Shown here: one piece after another, positions 55,085-63,805 of the stretch
Position numbering within the stretch: position 1 is the stretch's first letter
Layout: each line of letters starts with the position of its first letter
Origin: Microcystis aeruginosa Ma_MB_S_20031200_S102
Lineage (GTDB): Bacteria; Cyanobacteriota; Cyanobacteriia; Cyanobacteriales; Microcystaceae
Assembly (NCBI GenBank): GCA_007095845.1
Contig: SFBI01000086.1
Span: forward strand, 1 to 64,000
Reading direction: 5' to 3'
Length of the DNA: 64,000 bases
Program-made: the position numbers and the translations under genes
Notes under the pieces: generated by a model
Told to the model about the DNA's origin: nothing
Database searches by the model: none
What the model saw: only the letters and a program-made list of their open reading frames with translations

Positions 55085-55203
55085 TCAGTTATCAGTTATC
55101 AGTTATCAGTTATCAGTGATCAGGTTTAAGTTATCAGGTTTAGGTTTTCAATTTTCAACAAATTTAGGCTCTTTCACTGGTTACTGGTTACTGATTACTG
55201 ATC
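55085..55203. repeat. Heptanucleotide arrays with a duplicated 66-bp block
   Basis: About five TATCAGT units, then the block with GGTTTTCAATTTTCAACAAA also found at 22725-22790, then TGGTTAC/TGATTAC units. Lies upstream of ndhF. Confidence 0.8.
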
Positions 55204-55294
55204 ACTGATCAACGGCCATAAAAAACCAAGACTCGATCGAGCAGGGATCGAGTTTAGTCAATTTAAGTATTTTACAGTTAATCCTGCGATCAGG

Positions 55295-55978
55295 CTAAAT
55301 GCGCTGTAATAAAGATTTACCGTGGGAATCGGTGCTACAGGTGGCGAATAATTGATATTGACGACTCAGAGCGAGCGCTTGTTCGGTTTCTGGTTGACTG
55401 GGTAGCCAGGGTTTGGGATTGCCGTAGGCATAAAAAGCCTCAATACCATCAATACCCAATTCTACCGCCGCCGCTACTAAATCGGCTGCAGGACGATGGT
55501 AACGAAAGGGATGGGCCAGAACCACTAAAGCCCCCGCTTGCTGTAAACTTTTAATGACTCTAGAGGCTAAAGCCAGATCTCCTTCTGGTTTGGTTCTTTG
55601 CAGATAGGGAGTCAAAACGGTATGGGTAGGATCGAAACCATAGCCAAGAATATGCACTTCTGTCTCTAAAAGATCCGCTGTAATTTCTACCCCTGTCCAG
55701 AGATGGGGTAGAGAACTCTTTAAATGCTGATTTTCTAGCCAAATTTGGGCTTGTTGATAACCTTCGATCGAGTGATGATCGGTAATTGCTAATCCTGTTA
55801 GTCCGATGTCTAACGCTTGTCTCATCAAGTCTTGGGGACTCATTTGACCATCGGAGCAATGGGTATGAAGATGGAAATTGTAATGGTGGGGACAACTATC
55901 ATAGCCAATATTTGCCCACACCGCTTTCAGGGCGAGGGTATCTTGAGCTAGGGGGGGAATTGTAGCAGAAACGACCAT
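55295..55978 (-). CDS. PHP-domain metal-dependent phosphoesterase
   Basis: 227 aa. PHP motifs: NFHLHTHCSDGQMSPQDLM (HxH), ALDIGLTGLAITDHHSIEGY (DHH), GVEITAD (Glu), VVLAHPFRYHRP, and CSTDSHGK near the end. The family includes nucleoside-3',5'-bisphosphate phosphatases (YciV/RnmM type), the likely role. Somewhat shorter than the E. coli homologue but with all metal ligands. Upstream region of 1.1 kb is full of element remnants. Confidence 0.85.
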   Translation of the reverse strand: MVVSATIPPLAQDTLALKAVWANIGYDSCPHHYNFHLHTHCSDGQMSPQDLMRQALDIGLTGLAITDHHSIEGYQQAQIWLENQHLKSSLPHLWTGVEITADLLETEVHILGYGFDPTHTVLTPYLQRTKPEGDLALASRVIKSLQQAGALVVLAHPFRYHRPAADLVAAAVELGIDGIEAFYAYGNPKPWLPSQPETEQALALSRQYQLFATCSTDSHGKSLLQRI

Positions 55979-56070
55979 GCAGTATTGAGGAACTTTCCCA
56001 AAGATTACAAATTGTTAACAGTCAGCATAGCAAATAGAAAAAAAAATTGGGTAGCTGCTGTTACCACTAA

Positions 56071-56118
56071 TACTAAATCCGGTTATTAAAAACTGATTAT
56101 TTATCCCTCCTCTTGCCT
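56071..56118. mobile_element. MITE family D, truncated copy D2
   Basis: Half element TACTAAATCCGGTTATTAAA... ending at CCTCTTGCCTA, where a B-family element begins. It matches the reverse complement of copy D1 (58282-58372). The other half is missing. Confidence 0.7.
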
Positions 56119-56121
56119 AAG

Positions 56122-56563
56122 TAGGGTTTGCGGCAAAAAGTTTTTCCTGGGGGCAGGATGTAGGGTGTAGGAATTATGAATTATGAATTATGAATTATGA
56201 ATTGGGGTGTGGGGTTTTTAGGTTCTTCGGTTTGTCTTATGCAACGGACGGGGGTTATAAGGAATGAAACCTTTATAGAGACAGACACTGCTGCAATTTT
56301 TGTCAATTGTTTCTGATCTAGAGCGAACTAATTAATTAAATCTCTTGCTAGATAAGGATTTAGTCGATTTATGCCACCTGCTCGAACCATACCAAGTAAC
56401 GAAGAGCCTGGTTTTACCAGTTTTGAGGTGGCCAATTACCTAATTTTCAGGGAAAAAGTGCCTAAATTTCCCCCCGATCACTGCCATATCCAGTACTTTT
56501 TAATTTCCAAAAGGTCTAAAAGTTTTACCCAACAAGGTTTTGAGCTTTATTCAGCAAGCCCTA
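56122..56563. mobile_element. B-family element, long copy (about 440 bp)
   Basis: Left end TAGGGTTTGCGGCAAAAAG, right end TTATTCAGCAAGCCCTA. Contains an AATTATG/ATTATGA tandem run (56171-56203) and a 65-codon ORF (56371-56568) that is not convincing. It cuts into MITE D2, so it came later. Confidence 0.65.
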
Positions 56564-57110
56564 AGTAGTTAGGGGTTAAAAATCATCAGATTCCCCCCCT
56601 GTCCTTTAGCCACATTTTTCTTAACATTTCAAACCTTTGTAGCACAAGGCTTTCAAGACGCGGTTAACAATTTGTAATATTCCTTGTTGACACCCTTACT
56701 GACAAAGAAAAAACTGAAATCAAATCAGGATAAGGGTTGGAGTGCTTACTGAAAAAAATGTTAAGAAAGCTCCCTATCCCTTATAGAGAGCTAATCTAAA
56801 ATCCATTCAACAGCTAATTTAAATGCGTGGGCAGCTTAACTTATTAGGTCAAGGTTTAATGATCTAGATCACAGCTTACCTGTGACCATAAACACTTCCT
56901 TGACCGAATGAAATCACATAAGTCTTTAGATAAGGGCTGTATTATGGTCGGAGTAAATAACATTGTTGCGATTGCTTCCTGCTCCTAATACTGTATTCAA
57001 ATTCGTCAAAGCTAATTGCAATAGTGATATTTTACAAGCAATTTTTTTAAGTCCGTTAGTGTGCAATCTCTGTTTTTCAACTTTTGCCCTATTACTAACC
57101 AGAAATCAAA
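56564..57110. other. Long upstream region of the PEP-CTERM gene
   Basis: About 550 bp without a convincing gene. It is AT-rich and not obviously repetitive. Inferred to carry the regulatory region of the downstream exported protein; no motif could be named. Confidence 0.4.
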
Positions 57111-57812
57111 ATGATCACAAACATCTCTAGACAATTAACCACGGGCGTTCTTGCCATCGCTGGCAGCGTTGCAGCTTTCGGCTTCGGCGGTATCGCTCAG
57201 GCTCAGTTAACTACTGCTAATGCCACCTTTGGTGGTGGCACGGGCGGTGTAACGTTCACTGGTAATCTCAGTACAGCTACCTCCATCACCTTTAACAGCT
57301 TAACAGGAGGGGTGAGTGACGTTCCTGTTAACTATACCCCTTTCGGCGGCACCCCCGCTCCTAACGTTTTCAACTCTGGTCCGGCTGGAACTACTTTTGC
57401 CCCTTTTACCAGCACTTTTAACGTTGCTATTGCTGGTGGTGGTAGCAGTCTAGATTTCACTGGCGCTGGTGCGGGTAATAGCACTGAAGGCATCACCCTT
57501 AACTTCGCTTCCACTACTGCCCCTACAAACCGCTACACTTTCACTGCTAGTTCTGGTAGAATCAACAGCCAGAGTGATTTTGGTTTAAATATTTCTTTTT
57601 TGGGAAGTTTCGCAGATAGTGGCGGATCCTTCTCAACTTCTGCTGCCACAGTCACTATAGCGATTGCTTCTTCTGGTGTGGGTCAAGGTACTAATACTTT
57701 CACCTTCGGTACACCTCCCGCTTTTGCATCAACAAGTGTTCCCGAACCTTCTGCTATCTTGGGTATCTTAGCCGTTGCTGGTATTGGCGCTTTTGCTCGC
57801 CGCAAGAGCTAG
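57111..57812 (+). CDS. PEP-CTERM-anchored exported protein
   Basis: 233 aa. Signal peptide (cut near IAQAQ, residue 32) and the C-terminal sorting signal VPEPSAILGILAVAGIGAFARRKS-type: VPEP, a hydrophobic helix and a basic tail. The mature region is rich in Gly, Thr, Ser and Phe with no cysteine, suggesting a beta-rich surface protein. An exosortase-type enzyme elsewhere should process it. A terminator follows. Function unknown. Confidence 0.85.
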   Translation: MITNISRQLTTGVLAIAGSVAAFGFGGIAQAQLTTANATFGGGTGGVTFTGNLSTATSITFNSLTGGVSDVPVNYTPFGGTPAPNVFNSGPAGTTFAPFTSTFNVAIAGGGSSLDFTGAGAGNSTEGITLNFASTTAPTNRYTFTASSGRINSQSDFGLNISFLGSFADSGGSFSTSAATVTIAIASSGVGQGTNTFTFGTPPAFASTSVPEPSAILGILAVAGIGAFARRKS

Positions 57813-57847
57813 TCACTGCCATTAATCAAAAATAATGGAAAAAACGA

Positions 57848-57877
57848 GCGTTAAAGTCAAACTTAACGCATTTTTTT
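57848..57877 (+). terminator. Rho-independent terminator of the PEP-CTERM gene
   Basis: Stem GCGTTAA/TTAACGC with an 8-nt loop, then A and seven T, 36 bp after the stop codon. Confidence 0.8.
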
Positions 57878-58008
57878 GTGTCTAGAGAAGGAAGTGGGGT
57901 GTAGGGAGATGGGGAAGTGGGGGAGTTTGAGCATTTGTATCCCACATTCCGCACCCTAAGTGTCACAATGTCTCAAAAGAGGGAGAGGCGTGAGTCAAAA
58001 TACTTGTC

Positions 58009-58157
58009 TAGGGTTTGCTGAAAAAGGTCTAGACTGGGGTTAGGCGGTCGGCAAGAGTTTCAGGCTTTGTTGACTTCTTTTTTGTACCAATTTTTATACT
58101 ACAGAGAGGATAATGCAAGGTTTTTGAAGTTCCCAATCCTATATTGAGCAAACCCTA
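58009..58157. mobile_element. B-family element, compact 149-bp copy
   Basis: Left end TAGGGTTTGCTGAAAAAG, right end TTGAGCAAACCCTA, so the termini form inverted repeats. The middle (GAGGATAATGCAAGGTTTTT) matches the B element at 51263. No ORF. Confidence 0.75.
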
Positions 58158-58170
58158 TTTAGGCAGAGGA

Positions 58171-58483
58171 CTCTTCTCGACTTTGTGTGATAAGTTTAAC
58201 TTATATAGTAGCGATCAATCTTTGTGTCCTTTGTGTCTGGAGTGGTTCGTTCCACTCACTCGCCTGCAAGACTGTCTCTTATACTAAATCCGTTGAGTAC
58301 AGGCTATTTATGAGGAGAGGCAAGAGGCAAAAGGGGGAATAAATAATCAGTTTTTAATAACCAGATTTAGTATTAGAATACATTTTACCCACCAAACTTG
58401 GGAGAGCCGGCAGAGTAATAATTGATGGTCAGGAATACGAAATTCCCGTTTTTGCAGGGGAGGCAATTCAGGAGATTTTGTGA
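58171..58483 (+). pseudogene. Remnant of a small unknown gene, interrupted by MITE D1
   Basis: The stretch 58171-58408 matches 40854-40989 except for one inserted MITE (58282-58372). After it, one frame reads LEYILPTKLGRAGRVIIDGQ then EYEIPVFAGEAIQEIL and stop, a plausible C-terminus. The start of the gene is missing here, whereas the 40787 copy keeps a plausible N-terminus. Family not recognised. Confidence 0.45.
58279..58375. mobile_element. MITE family D, copy D1, with TTA target duplication
   Basis: 91-bp element (58282-58372) with termini TACTAAATCCG and CAGATTTAGTA. It is flanked by TTA on both sides; the empty site with one TTA is seen at 40952-40954. Carries a GGCAAGAGGCAA stretch like the one in MITE family A. 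Confidence 0.85.
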
Positions 58484-58551
58484 GATTTGCAGTAGCTCAA
58501 ACAATTTATCTTAGTAGCTAATTATCAACAAGTACAGGTGAGATTAGGATA

Positions 58552-59250
58552 ATGACAAAAAAGGCGATTATTTTACTTTCTGGGGGATTAGATTCAGCGA
58601 CAACAGCAGCGATCGCTTCAGCTGCTGGCTATCAATTAATTGCCCTTTCCTTTCGTTATGGACAAAGACACGAGCGAGAATTAGCGGCGGCGAAAAAAAT
58701 TGCTAATTTCCTCGAAATTAAAGAACATCATCTGCTCGAAGTCAATCTATCTTTATGGGGAGGTTCCGCTTTAACGGATCAATCTATTGCTATTCCCCAA
58801 GAGGGAATTAACCCTAAGATTATCCCGATTACCTATGTGCCGGGGAGAAATACGGTTTTTATTTCGATCGCTCTTTCTTTAGCGGAAGCAAGGGAAGCGG
58901 AGGCGATATATTTAGGAATTAATGCGGTGGATTATTCTGGTTATCCCGATTGTCGTCCTGAGTATTTAGATGCCTTTCAAACTTTAGCTAATTTATCATC
59001 GAAAGCGGGTTTAGAAGGGAAAGCACCCCAATTAGTTGCTCCTTTGGTGATGGATAGTAAGGTAGATATCGTCCGTCGCGCTGTTAGTTTAGGGGTTCCC
59101 ATTGCTGATACTTGGTCTTGTTATCAAGGAGAAGTTGAACCCTGCGGTTTATGCGATTCCTGTCGCATCAGAGATCAGGCTTTAATTGAGGCTGGTTATC
59201 CCGAATTAGCCACTCCCCTGTTGAAACAGAGGGGGGATAGTGAACAATAA
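58552..59250 (+). CDS. queC: 7-cyano-7-deazaguanine synthase
   Basis: 232 aa. Makes preQ0 from 7-carboxy-7-deazaguanine using ATP and ammonia, for queuosine tRNA or 7-deazaguanine DNA. PP-loop [15 protein letters not shown] at the start; zinc ligands in [39 protein letters not shown] is a further family block. Length is normal. No other queuosine gene lies in the window. Confidence 0.94.
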   Translation: MTKKAIILLSGGLDSATTAAIASAAGYQLIALSFRYGQRHERELAAAKKIANFLEIKEHHLLEVNLSLWGGSALTDQSIAIPQEGINPKIIPITYVPGRNTVFISIALSLAEAREAEAIYLGINAVDYSGYPDCRPEYLDAFQTLANLSSKAGLEGKAPQLVAPLVMDSKVDIVRRAVSLGVPIADTWSCYQGEVEPCGLCDSCRIRDQALIEAGYPELATPLLKQRGDSEQ

Positions 59251-59257
59251 AGATAAT

Positions 59258-59830
59258 CTAGGCAATTAAATGTTCAATAAGGATTTTACTACCGATTAAT
59301 ATTAAAACTAAACCGCCGAGAATTTCCACCTTTTGACTAAATAAATTACCGAATTTATGCCCAATAAAAACAGCGATAAAACACAAAGCAAAGGTAATAG
59401 AACCGATGACAGTGCAAGCTAAAAGTAAGGGAGTTTTAATCATCGATAAACCCAAACCAACTACTAAAGCATCGATGCTGGTAGCGATCGCTAATCCGAT
59501 TAAAGTATAGGAATCTAGAGGATTAAAACCTTTTTCCTCATCATCATTTTGAACAGCTTCGTAGATCATTTTACTGCCGATCGCCCCTAAAATAATAAAA
59601 GCGATCCAGTGGTCAAAAGAGGCGAGAAAATCGCGACAAGTTAGGCCGATACCCCAACCAATCATCGGCATAATCGCTTGAAATCCACCAAAAAACAAAG
59701 CAATTTTCAAAGCCTTATTAACATGAATATGACGAATCATTAGGCCACTGGTCAAAGAAACGGCCACGGCGTCGGCGGCTAATCCCACGGCCACAAAAGA
59801 AATGGTTAAAAGTTCGAGTGAAGTAAACAT
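59258..59830 (-). CDS. mntP: Manganese efflux pump MntP family
   Basis: 190 aa with six transmembrane helices. Two Asp-containing motifs of the family: GLAADAVAVSLTSGLMIRHI (TM1) and ATSIDALVVGLGLSMI (TM4). Exports Mn(II) in studied bacteria. A short acidic loop lies in the middle (NDDEEKGFNPLDS). Converges with queC with a 7-bp gap. No yybP-ykoY riboswitch is seen upstream. Confidence 0.88.
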   Translation of the reverse strand: MFTSLELLTISFVAVGLAADAVAVSLTSGLMIRHIHVNKALKIALFFGGFQAIMPMIGWGIGLTCRDFLASFDHWIAFIILGAIGSKMIYEAVQNDDEEKGFNPLDSYTLIGLAIATSIDALVVGLGLSMIKTPLLLACTVIGSITFALCFIAVFIGHKFGNLFSQKVEILGGLVLILIGSKILIEHLIA

Positions 59831-59911
59831 CTATAGTTGTTTATCCTTTAATTTATCCTTATCTTAACTAATTTTTACCCAGAAAACTTTCATATTTATC
59901 TCATGATCTTC

Positions 59912-60082
59912 TCATTTATCTATCATTTCTCTAACCTCAAAATTAACTGCTCGATTAGTGAGAGGATCGAATTGAAAACGTTTAGAAGCAAACGTATCAC
60001 CGTAGATATTGAGGGTGATGACTGGTTCCTCACTAATTGTCTGCACCTGATGGATTGTTTCTGGGGTAAAAAGTCTCTGGTT
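59912..60082 (-). pseudogene. C-terminal fragment of a cysteine dioxygenase-like protein
   Basis: Minus-strand frame reads LFTPETIHQVQTISEEPVIT, then LNIYGDTFASKRFQFDPLTN and ends, with an in-frame stop directly before it. It aligns with the end of the intact cupin gene at 14774-15385 (IHHIEAIGDEPTLSFNLYGE, RFEFD), so it is the tail of a paralogue. The rest is gone. Confidence 0.65.
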
Positions 60083-60131
60083 TTAGGGGTAGTCTAGAGA
60101 TAAAGCTTCGCTCATGGCCGAAGTCTGAGCA

Positions 60132-60535
60132 AAGCCGAAGGATCAAGGAGAAGTAGCTGAGTTTATTGGTTGTTCACTCAAAACAGCCGCCCATTGGTGT
60201 GTTCATGACGATCCTAAGTAGTCATGCAAAATAAATTTCCTAGTGAAGACAGGCAAGAGGCAAAAGCTTTATCGAAATGTGTAATTAATTTTGCTTAGGT
60301 ACTTAACAATTTAGAAAGTCTAGAAGATAGGAGGAAAAATGGAAATCATACAAAAAAGGAAATTTAGAAACTTTCTATTAACAATTAAAGAAACTTCATG
60401 AAGAGATTCGTCAAGAATGGATAAACTTGGGAAATCTGTCCAAATATTTTCGAGAAAAAGGATCTATAATTATCATTATATTAGACAATGCTAGTTATCA
60501 CAAGAAGAAGGATATTATTGAGCAAGTGGAAAAAG
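60132..60535 (+). pseudogene. Decayed IS630-type transposase fragments, split by MITE A4
   Basis: An N-terminal helix-turn-helix part reads GEVAEFIGCSLKTAAHWCVH and DDP, stops at MITE A4, and resumes as NNLESLEDRRKNGNHTKK when the MITE and one TA are removed. A second fragment in another frame reads IIIIILDNASYHKKKDIIEQ, like a DDE catalytic block. Several stops and a large internal loss make it inactive. Family call is by resemblance. Confidence 0.55.
60215..60305. mobile_element. MITE family A, copy A4, inside an IS630-type remnant
   Basis: 91 bp including TA duplications, same orientation and nearly the same sequence as A1 but without the duplicated GGCAAGAGGCAAT unit. Removing it with one TA restores a continuous reading frame (GAT CCT AAC AAT). 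Confidence 0.88.
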
Positions 60536-60536
60536 A

Positions 60537-60629
60537 GTTGCTCAATATGTTGAACAGGGAAGGCAGAAATACGCAAAATTAGCGGCTAAACTGCGGGAAT
60601 TGGGCATAAATCCCGATGAAAATCTCTAA
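60537..60629 (+). pseudogene. C-terminal tail fragment of a Uma2-like protein
   Basis: Frame reads EQGRQKYAKLAAKLRELGIN then PDENL and stop. The ending LAxKLRELGIxPDE is usual for longer cyanobacterial Uma2 proteins. No other part of the gene is adjacent; it is fused to the IS630 remnant. Confidence 0.5.
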
Positions 60630-60639
60630 TCTTTTTCTG

Positions 60640-61278
60640 TCAACCCTTGCACTTAATTAGATAACCACATCGTTGCTCACCTTGATTGATCCAGTGAGTA
60701 CGTTCGATCGTGCAATCGGGCAGCAGCAGCGCAAACATTTCTAATTCATGGCCACAGATACTGGGATAGGAACCAGCCACCTCAGCAATAGCGCAATGAT
60801 GCTCGGCTAGGACATAACTATTTTCTGCTTCCAGTGCCACTAATTCTGCCATATAACCCTCCTCTTGGCGAATTTCCAGCAATTTTCTCATTCTTTCTCC
60901 TAAAGACCCCTTGCCGAGGCGTAATTGATATTCTGCCGCTTTGCGTTGCCACTGTTTTTTGAGAATTTCTCCCACCTGTTGCTCTCCCACCGTCTCCACC
61001 AGAGTATTGAGGAAAGAAACAGCGAAATTATCGTAATTATGGGGAAAACGGCCACGACCTTGACGACTGAGACGATAAATGTGCTGGGGTCGTCCTATCT
61101 TATTTTGTCCGGCAAAATATTCAATCAGTCCTTCCCCCTCCAAATCCTTAAGATGGCGGCGCGTCGCTTGCGGACTAATACTTAACTCCTCAGCCAAGTC
61201 TTGGGCGGTAGATTGACCGTTTTTGAGCAAATATTGCAGAATATCGTCTTTCGTCGAGGCGGGTTGAGTCGTGGTCAT
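60640..61278 (-). CDS. sufR: Iron-sulfur-dependent transcriptional repressor SufR
   Basis: 212-aa repressor of the suf operon. N-terminal winged helix (STAQDLAEELSISPQATRRH, then LKDLEGEGLIEYF). The C-terminal part has four cysteines (in HHCAIAEV, SICGHEL, PDCTIER, QRCGYLI), which supply the [4Fe-4S] ligands in this family. Start at MTTTQPASTKDD; a longer ORF has no resemblance. Divergent from sufB, with two CAAC-N6-GTTG operators in the shared region, so it probably represses both sides when iron-sulfur clusters are plentiful. Confidence 0.94.
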   Translation of the reverse strand: MTTTQPASTKDDILQYLLKNGQSTAQDLAEELSISPQATRRHLKDLEGEGLIEYFAGQNKIGRPQHIYRLSRQGRGRFPHNYDNFAVSFLNTLVETVGEQQVGEILKKQWQRKAAEYQLRLGKGSLGERMRKLLEIRQEEGYMAELVALEAENSYVLAEHHCAIAEVAGSYPSICGHELEMFALLLPDCTIERTHWINQGEQRCGYLIKCKG

Positions 61279-61401
61279 GATACCAAAAACAGAGGCTTTA
61301 GCGTACAATTGCTGAGGGTCAAGGAGCGGCCAATTACCCCTACAGAGTAACTTGAATAACAGAGGTTTATCAGCATCCTCTCAAATTTTCCCTGACTTTG
61401 A

Positions 61402-61415
61402 CAACAGCTTTGTTG
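61402..61415. promoter_or_regulatory. SufR operator 1 (CAAC-N6-GTTG)
   Basis: CAACAGCTTTGTTG, exact match to the published SufR site pattern. Lies upstream of a -10 box TATAAT (61427-61432). Confidence 0.8.
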
Positions 61416-61441
61416 TTAATCTATTATATAATCAATTTAAA

Positions 61442-61455
61442 CAACAGGAAAGTTG
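61442..61455. promoter_or_regulatory. SufR operator 2 (CAAC-N6-GTTG)
   Basis: CAACAGGAAAGTTG, second exact match. It lies just downstream of the -10 box, so the two operators straddle the sufB promoter and would block RNA polymerase when occupied. Centres are 40 bp apart, about four helical turns. Confidence 0.8.
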
Positions 61456-61492
61456 TTTAACTGCCTCCCCCGTAGAGAGAACACCAACCCCC

Positions 61493-62935
61493 ATGAGTGC
61501 AACCACCGTTAAAAACCTCGTTAACCAACCCTACAAGTACGGTTTCATTACCGATATCGAATCGGAAACCATCCCTCGCGGTTTGAATGAGGAGATTATT
61601 CGCCTAATTTCGGCGAAAAAGAAGGAACCGGAATTCATGCTCGATTTTCGTCTCCGGGCCTACCATCAATGGCAAAAGATGACCGAACCAAGTTGGCCGC
61701 ACGTTTCCTATCCTGCCATTGATTATCAAAATATTATCTACTACTCTGCACCTAAACAGAAAAAAGAAAAACTCAACAGTCTGGAAGAAGTTGACCCCAC
61801 TTTAATCGAAACCTTTGAAAAATTAGGCATTCCCCTTTCGGAACAAAAACGCCTTTCTAACGTCGCTGTCGATGCTATCTTTGACAGCGTTTCTATCGCC
61901 ACAACTTTTAAAGAAAAACTAGCAGAACAGGGTGTGATTTTCTGTTCTATCTCGGAAGCTTTACAGGAACATCCCGACTTAGTGCAGAAATATCTGGGCA
62001 GTGTGGTTCCCGTGGGTGATAATTATTTTGCCGCTCTTAATTCTGCTGTTTTTAGCGATGGTTCCTTTGTTTTTATCCCCAAAGGTGTCACCTGTCCGAT
62101 GGAATTGTCCACCTATTTTCGGATTAATAACGGTGAGACGGGACAATTTGAAAGAACTTTAATTGTCGCTGAAGAAGGGGCATCGGTAAGTTATTTAGAA
62201 GGTTGCACCGCTCCGATGTACGATAGTAATCAACTTCATGCCGCCGTCGTGGAATTAGTCGCCCTCGATAATGCGGATATTAAATATTCGACTGTACAAA
62301 ATTGGTACGCTGGCGATGCCAATGGTAAGGGAGGTATTTATAATTTCGTCACTAAACGGGGTCTGTGTAAAGGAGTTAATTCTAAAATTTCTTGGACGCA
62401 AGTAGAAACCGGTTCAGCTATTACTTGGAAGTATCCCAGTTGCGTCTTAGTTGGCGATAATTCCGTCGGGGAATTCTACTCAATTGCCCTAACTAATAAC
62501 AAACAACAGGCCGATACAGGTACGAAAATGATTCACATTGGTCGCAACACCAAAAGTACGATTATTTCTAAGGGAATTTCGGCAGGTAATTCCCAAAATA
62601 GTTATCGCGGTTTAGTGAAAATGGGGCCGAAAGCCAAGGGAGCAAGAAATTACTCCCAATGTGATTCTATGCTGATTGGAGATAATGCCGAAGCTAACAC
62701 TTTTCCCTATATTCAGGTGGATAACAACAGTGCCAAAGTAGAACACGAAGCTTCCACTTCTAAAATCGGTGAAGACCAATTATTCTACTTCGCACAACGG
62801 GGTATTTCCGAGGAAGATGCTGTCTCTATGTTAGTCAGTGGTTTCTGTAAGGATGTCCTCAGTAAATTACCGATGGAATTTGCCGCCGAAGCTGATAAAC
62901 TCCTCAGTCTCAAGCTCGAAGGAACCGTCGGATAA
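61493..62935 (+). CDS. sufB: Fe-S cluster assembly scaffold protein SufB
   Basis: 480 aa, right-handed beta-helix scaffold of the SufBCD complex. Family blocks: [58 protein letters not shown] (cysteine) and [20 protein letters not shown]. The start [18 protein letters not shown] matches the family; a longer ORF covers the promoter and operators. First gene of the suf operon, next is sufC. Confidence 0.95.
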   Translation: MSATTVKNLVNQPYKYGFITDIESETIPRGLNEEIIRLISAKKKEPEFMLDFRLRAYHQWQKMTEPSWPHVSYPAIDYQNIIYYSAPKQKKEKLNSLEEVDPTLIETFEKLGIPLSEQKRLSNVAVDAIFDSVSIATTFKEKLAEQGVIFCSISEALQEHPDLVQKYLGSVVPVGDNYFAALNSAVFSDGSFVFIPKGVTCPMELSTYFRINNGETGQFERTLIVAEEGASVSYLEGCTAPMYDSNQLHAAVVELVALDNADIKYSTVQNWYAGDANGKGGIYNFVTKRGLCKGVNSKISWTQVETGSAITWKYPSCVLVGDNSVGEFYSIALTNNKQQADTGTKMIHIGRNTKSTIISKGISAGNSQNSYRGLVKMGPKAKGARNYSQCDSMLIGDNAEANTFPYIQVDNNSAKVEHEASTSKIGEDQLFYFAQRGISEEDAVSMLVSGFCKDVLSKLPMEFAAEADKLLSLKLEGTVG

Positions 62936-62974
62936 CAGTTATCAGTTATCAGTTATCAGTTATCAGTTATCAGT
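62934..62974. repeat. TATCAGT array between sufB and sufC
   Basis: About five and a half TTATCAG units inside the suf operon, between the sufB stop and the sufC start. Confidence 0.85.
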
Positions 62975-63029
62975 GTTCGCTGAAATATAATTAGTCTCTA
63001 GAAATATTTGCACCTGCCAACAAAAAAAC

Positions 63030-63800
63030 ATGAGTGAAGTAATTTTATCGGTAAAAAATCTGACCGCTAGTATTGACGGAAACCAGATTCTTAAAGGAGT
63101 TAACCTCGAAATTAAAGCAGGGGAAACCCACGCAATTATGGGACGCAATGGCTCAGGAAAAAGCACCTTTTCCAAAGTAATCGCTGGACATCCCGATTAT
63201 GAAGTAACCGGGGGAGAAATAATTTATAAAGGCGAAAACCTTTTAGACAAAGAACCCGATGAACGAGCGCTTATGGGTATCTTTCTTGCTTTCCAATATC
63301 CCTTAGAAATCCCCGGCGTTAGTAACCTCGATTTTCTTCGCGTTGCCTATAATGCCCGACAAAAACATCTAGGTTCGGAAGAATTAGATAGTTTTGACTT
63401 TGAGGAATTAGTCGAGAAAAAACTAGAAGTTGTCCAGATGAATCCTAGCTTTCTTGGCAGAAGTTTAAACGAAGGTTTCTCCGGTGGTGAGAAAAAACGT
63501 AATGAAATCCTCCAAATGGCTTTATTAGAACCCACTTTAGGAATCCTCGATGAAATTGACTCCGGTTTAGACATCGATGCTTTACGAATTGTTGCCCAGG
63601 GAGTTAATCAATTAGCTACCCCCGATAACGCTTTTTTACTTATCACTCACTACCAGCGTCTGCTCAACTACATTGAACCCGATGTTATTCATGTTATGTA
63701 CGATGGGCGCATTGTCACCAGTGGCGGTAAAGAATTAGCCCTCGAATTAGAAAGAACTGGCTACGATTTCCTCGACGAACAATTATTAGCCGTTAAGTAA
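63030..63800 (+). CDS. sufC: Fe-S cluster assembly ATPase SufC
   Basis: 256 aa, ABC-type ATPase of the SufBCD complex. Walker [20 protein letters not shown] signature [14 protein letters not shown], Walker [16 protein letters not shown], and switch histidine [10 protein letters not shown]. Works with SufB and SufD; sufD is expected after the repeat tract but is outside the window. Confidence 0.95.
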   Translation: MSEVILSVKNLTASIDGNQILKGVNLEIKAGETHAIMGRNGSGKSTFSKVIAGHPDYEVTGGEIIYKGENLLDKEPDERALMGIFLAFQYPLEIPGVSNLDFLRVAYNARQKHLGSEELDSFDFEELVEKKLEVVQMNPSFLGRSLNEGFSGGEKKRNEILQMALLEPTLGILDEIDSGLDIDALRIVAQGVNQLATPDNAFLLITHYQRLLNYIEPDVIHVMYDGRIVTSGGKELALELERTGYDFLDEQLLAVK

Positions 63801-63805
63801 TCTAG

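Noticed and set aside
56371-56568. 65-codon ORF inside a B-family element
   Set aside because: No ribosome binding site, no recognisable domain, and it ends within the element terminus; better explained as element sequence.
59903-60097. 64-codon plus-strand ORF after mntP
   Set aside because: The opposite strand carries a cysteine dioxygenase-like tail over the same bases, which explains the region better.
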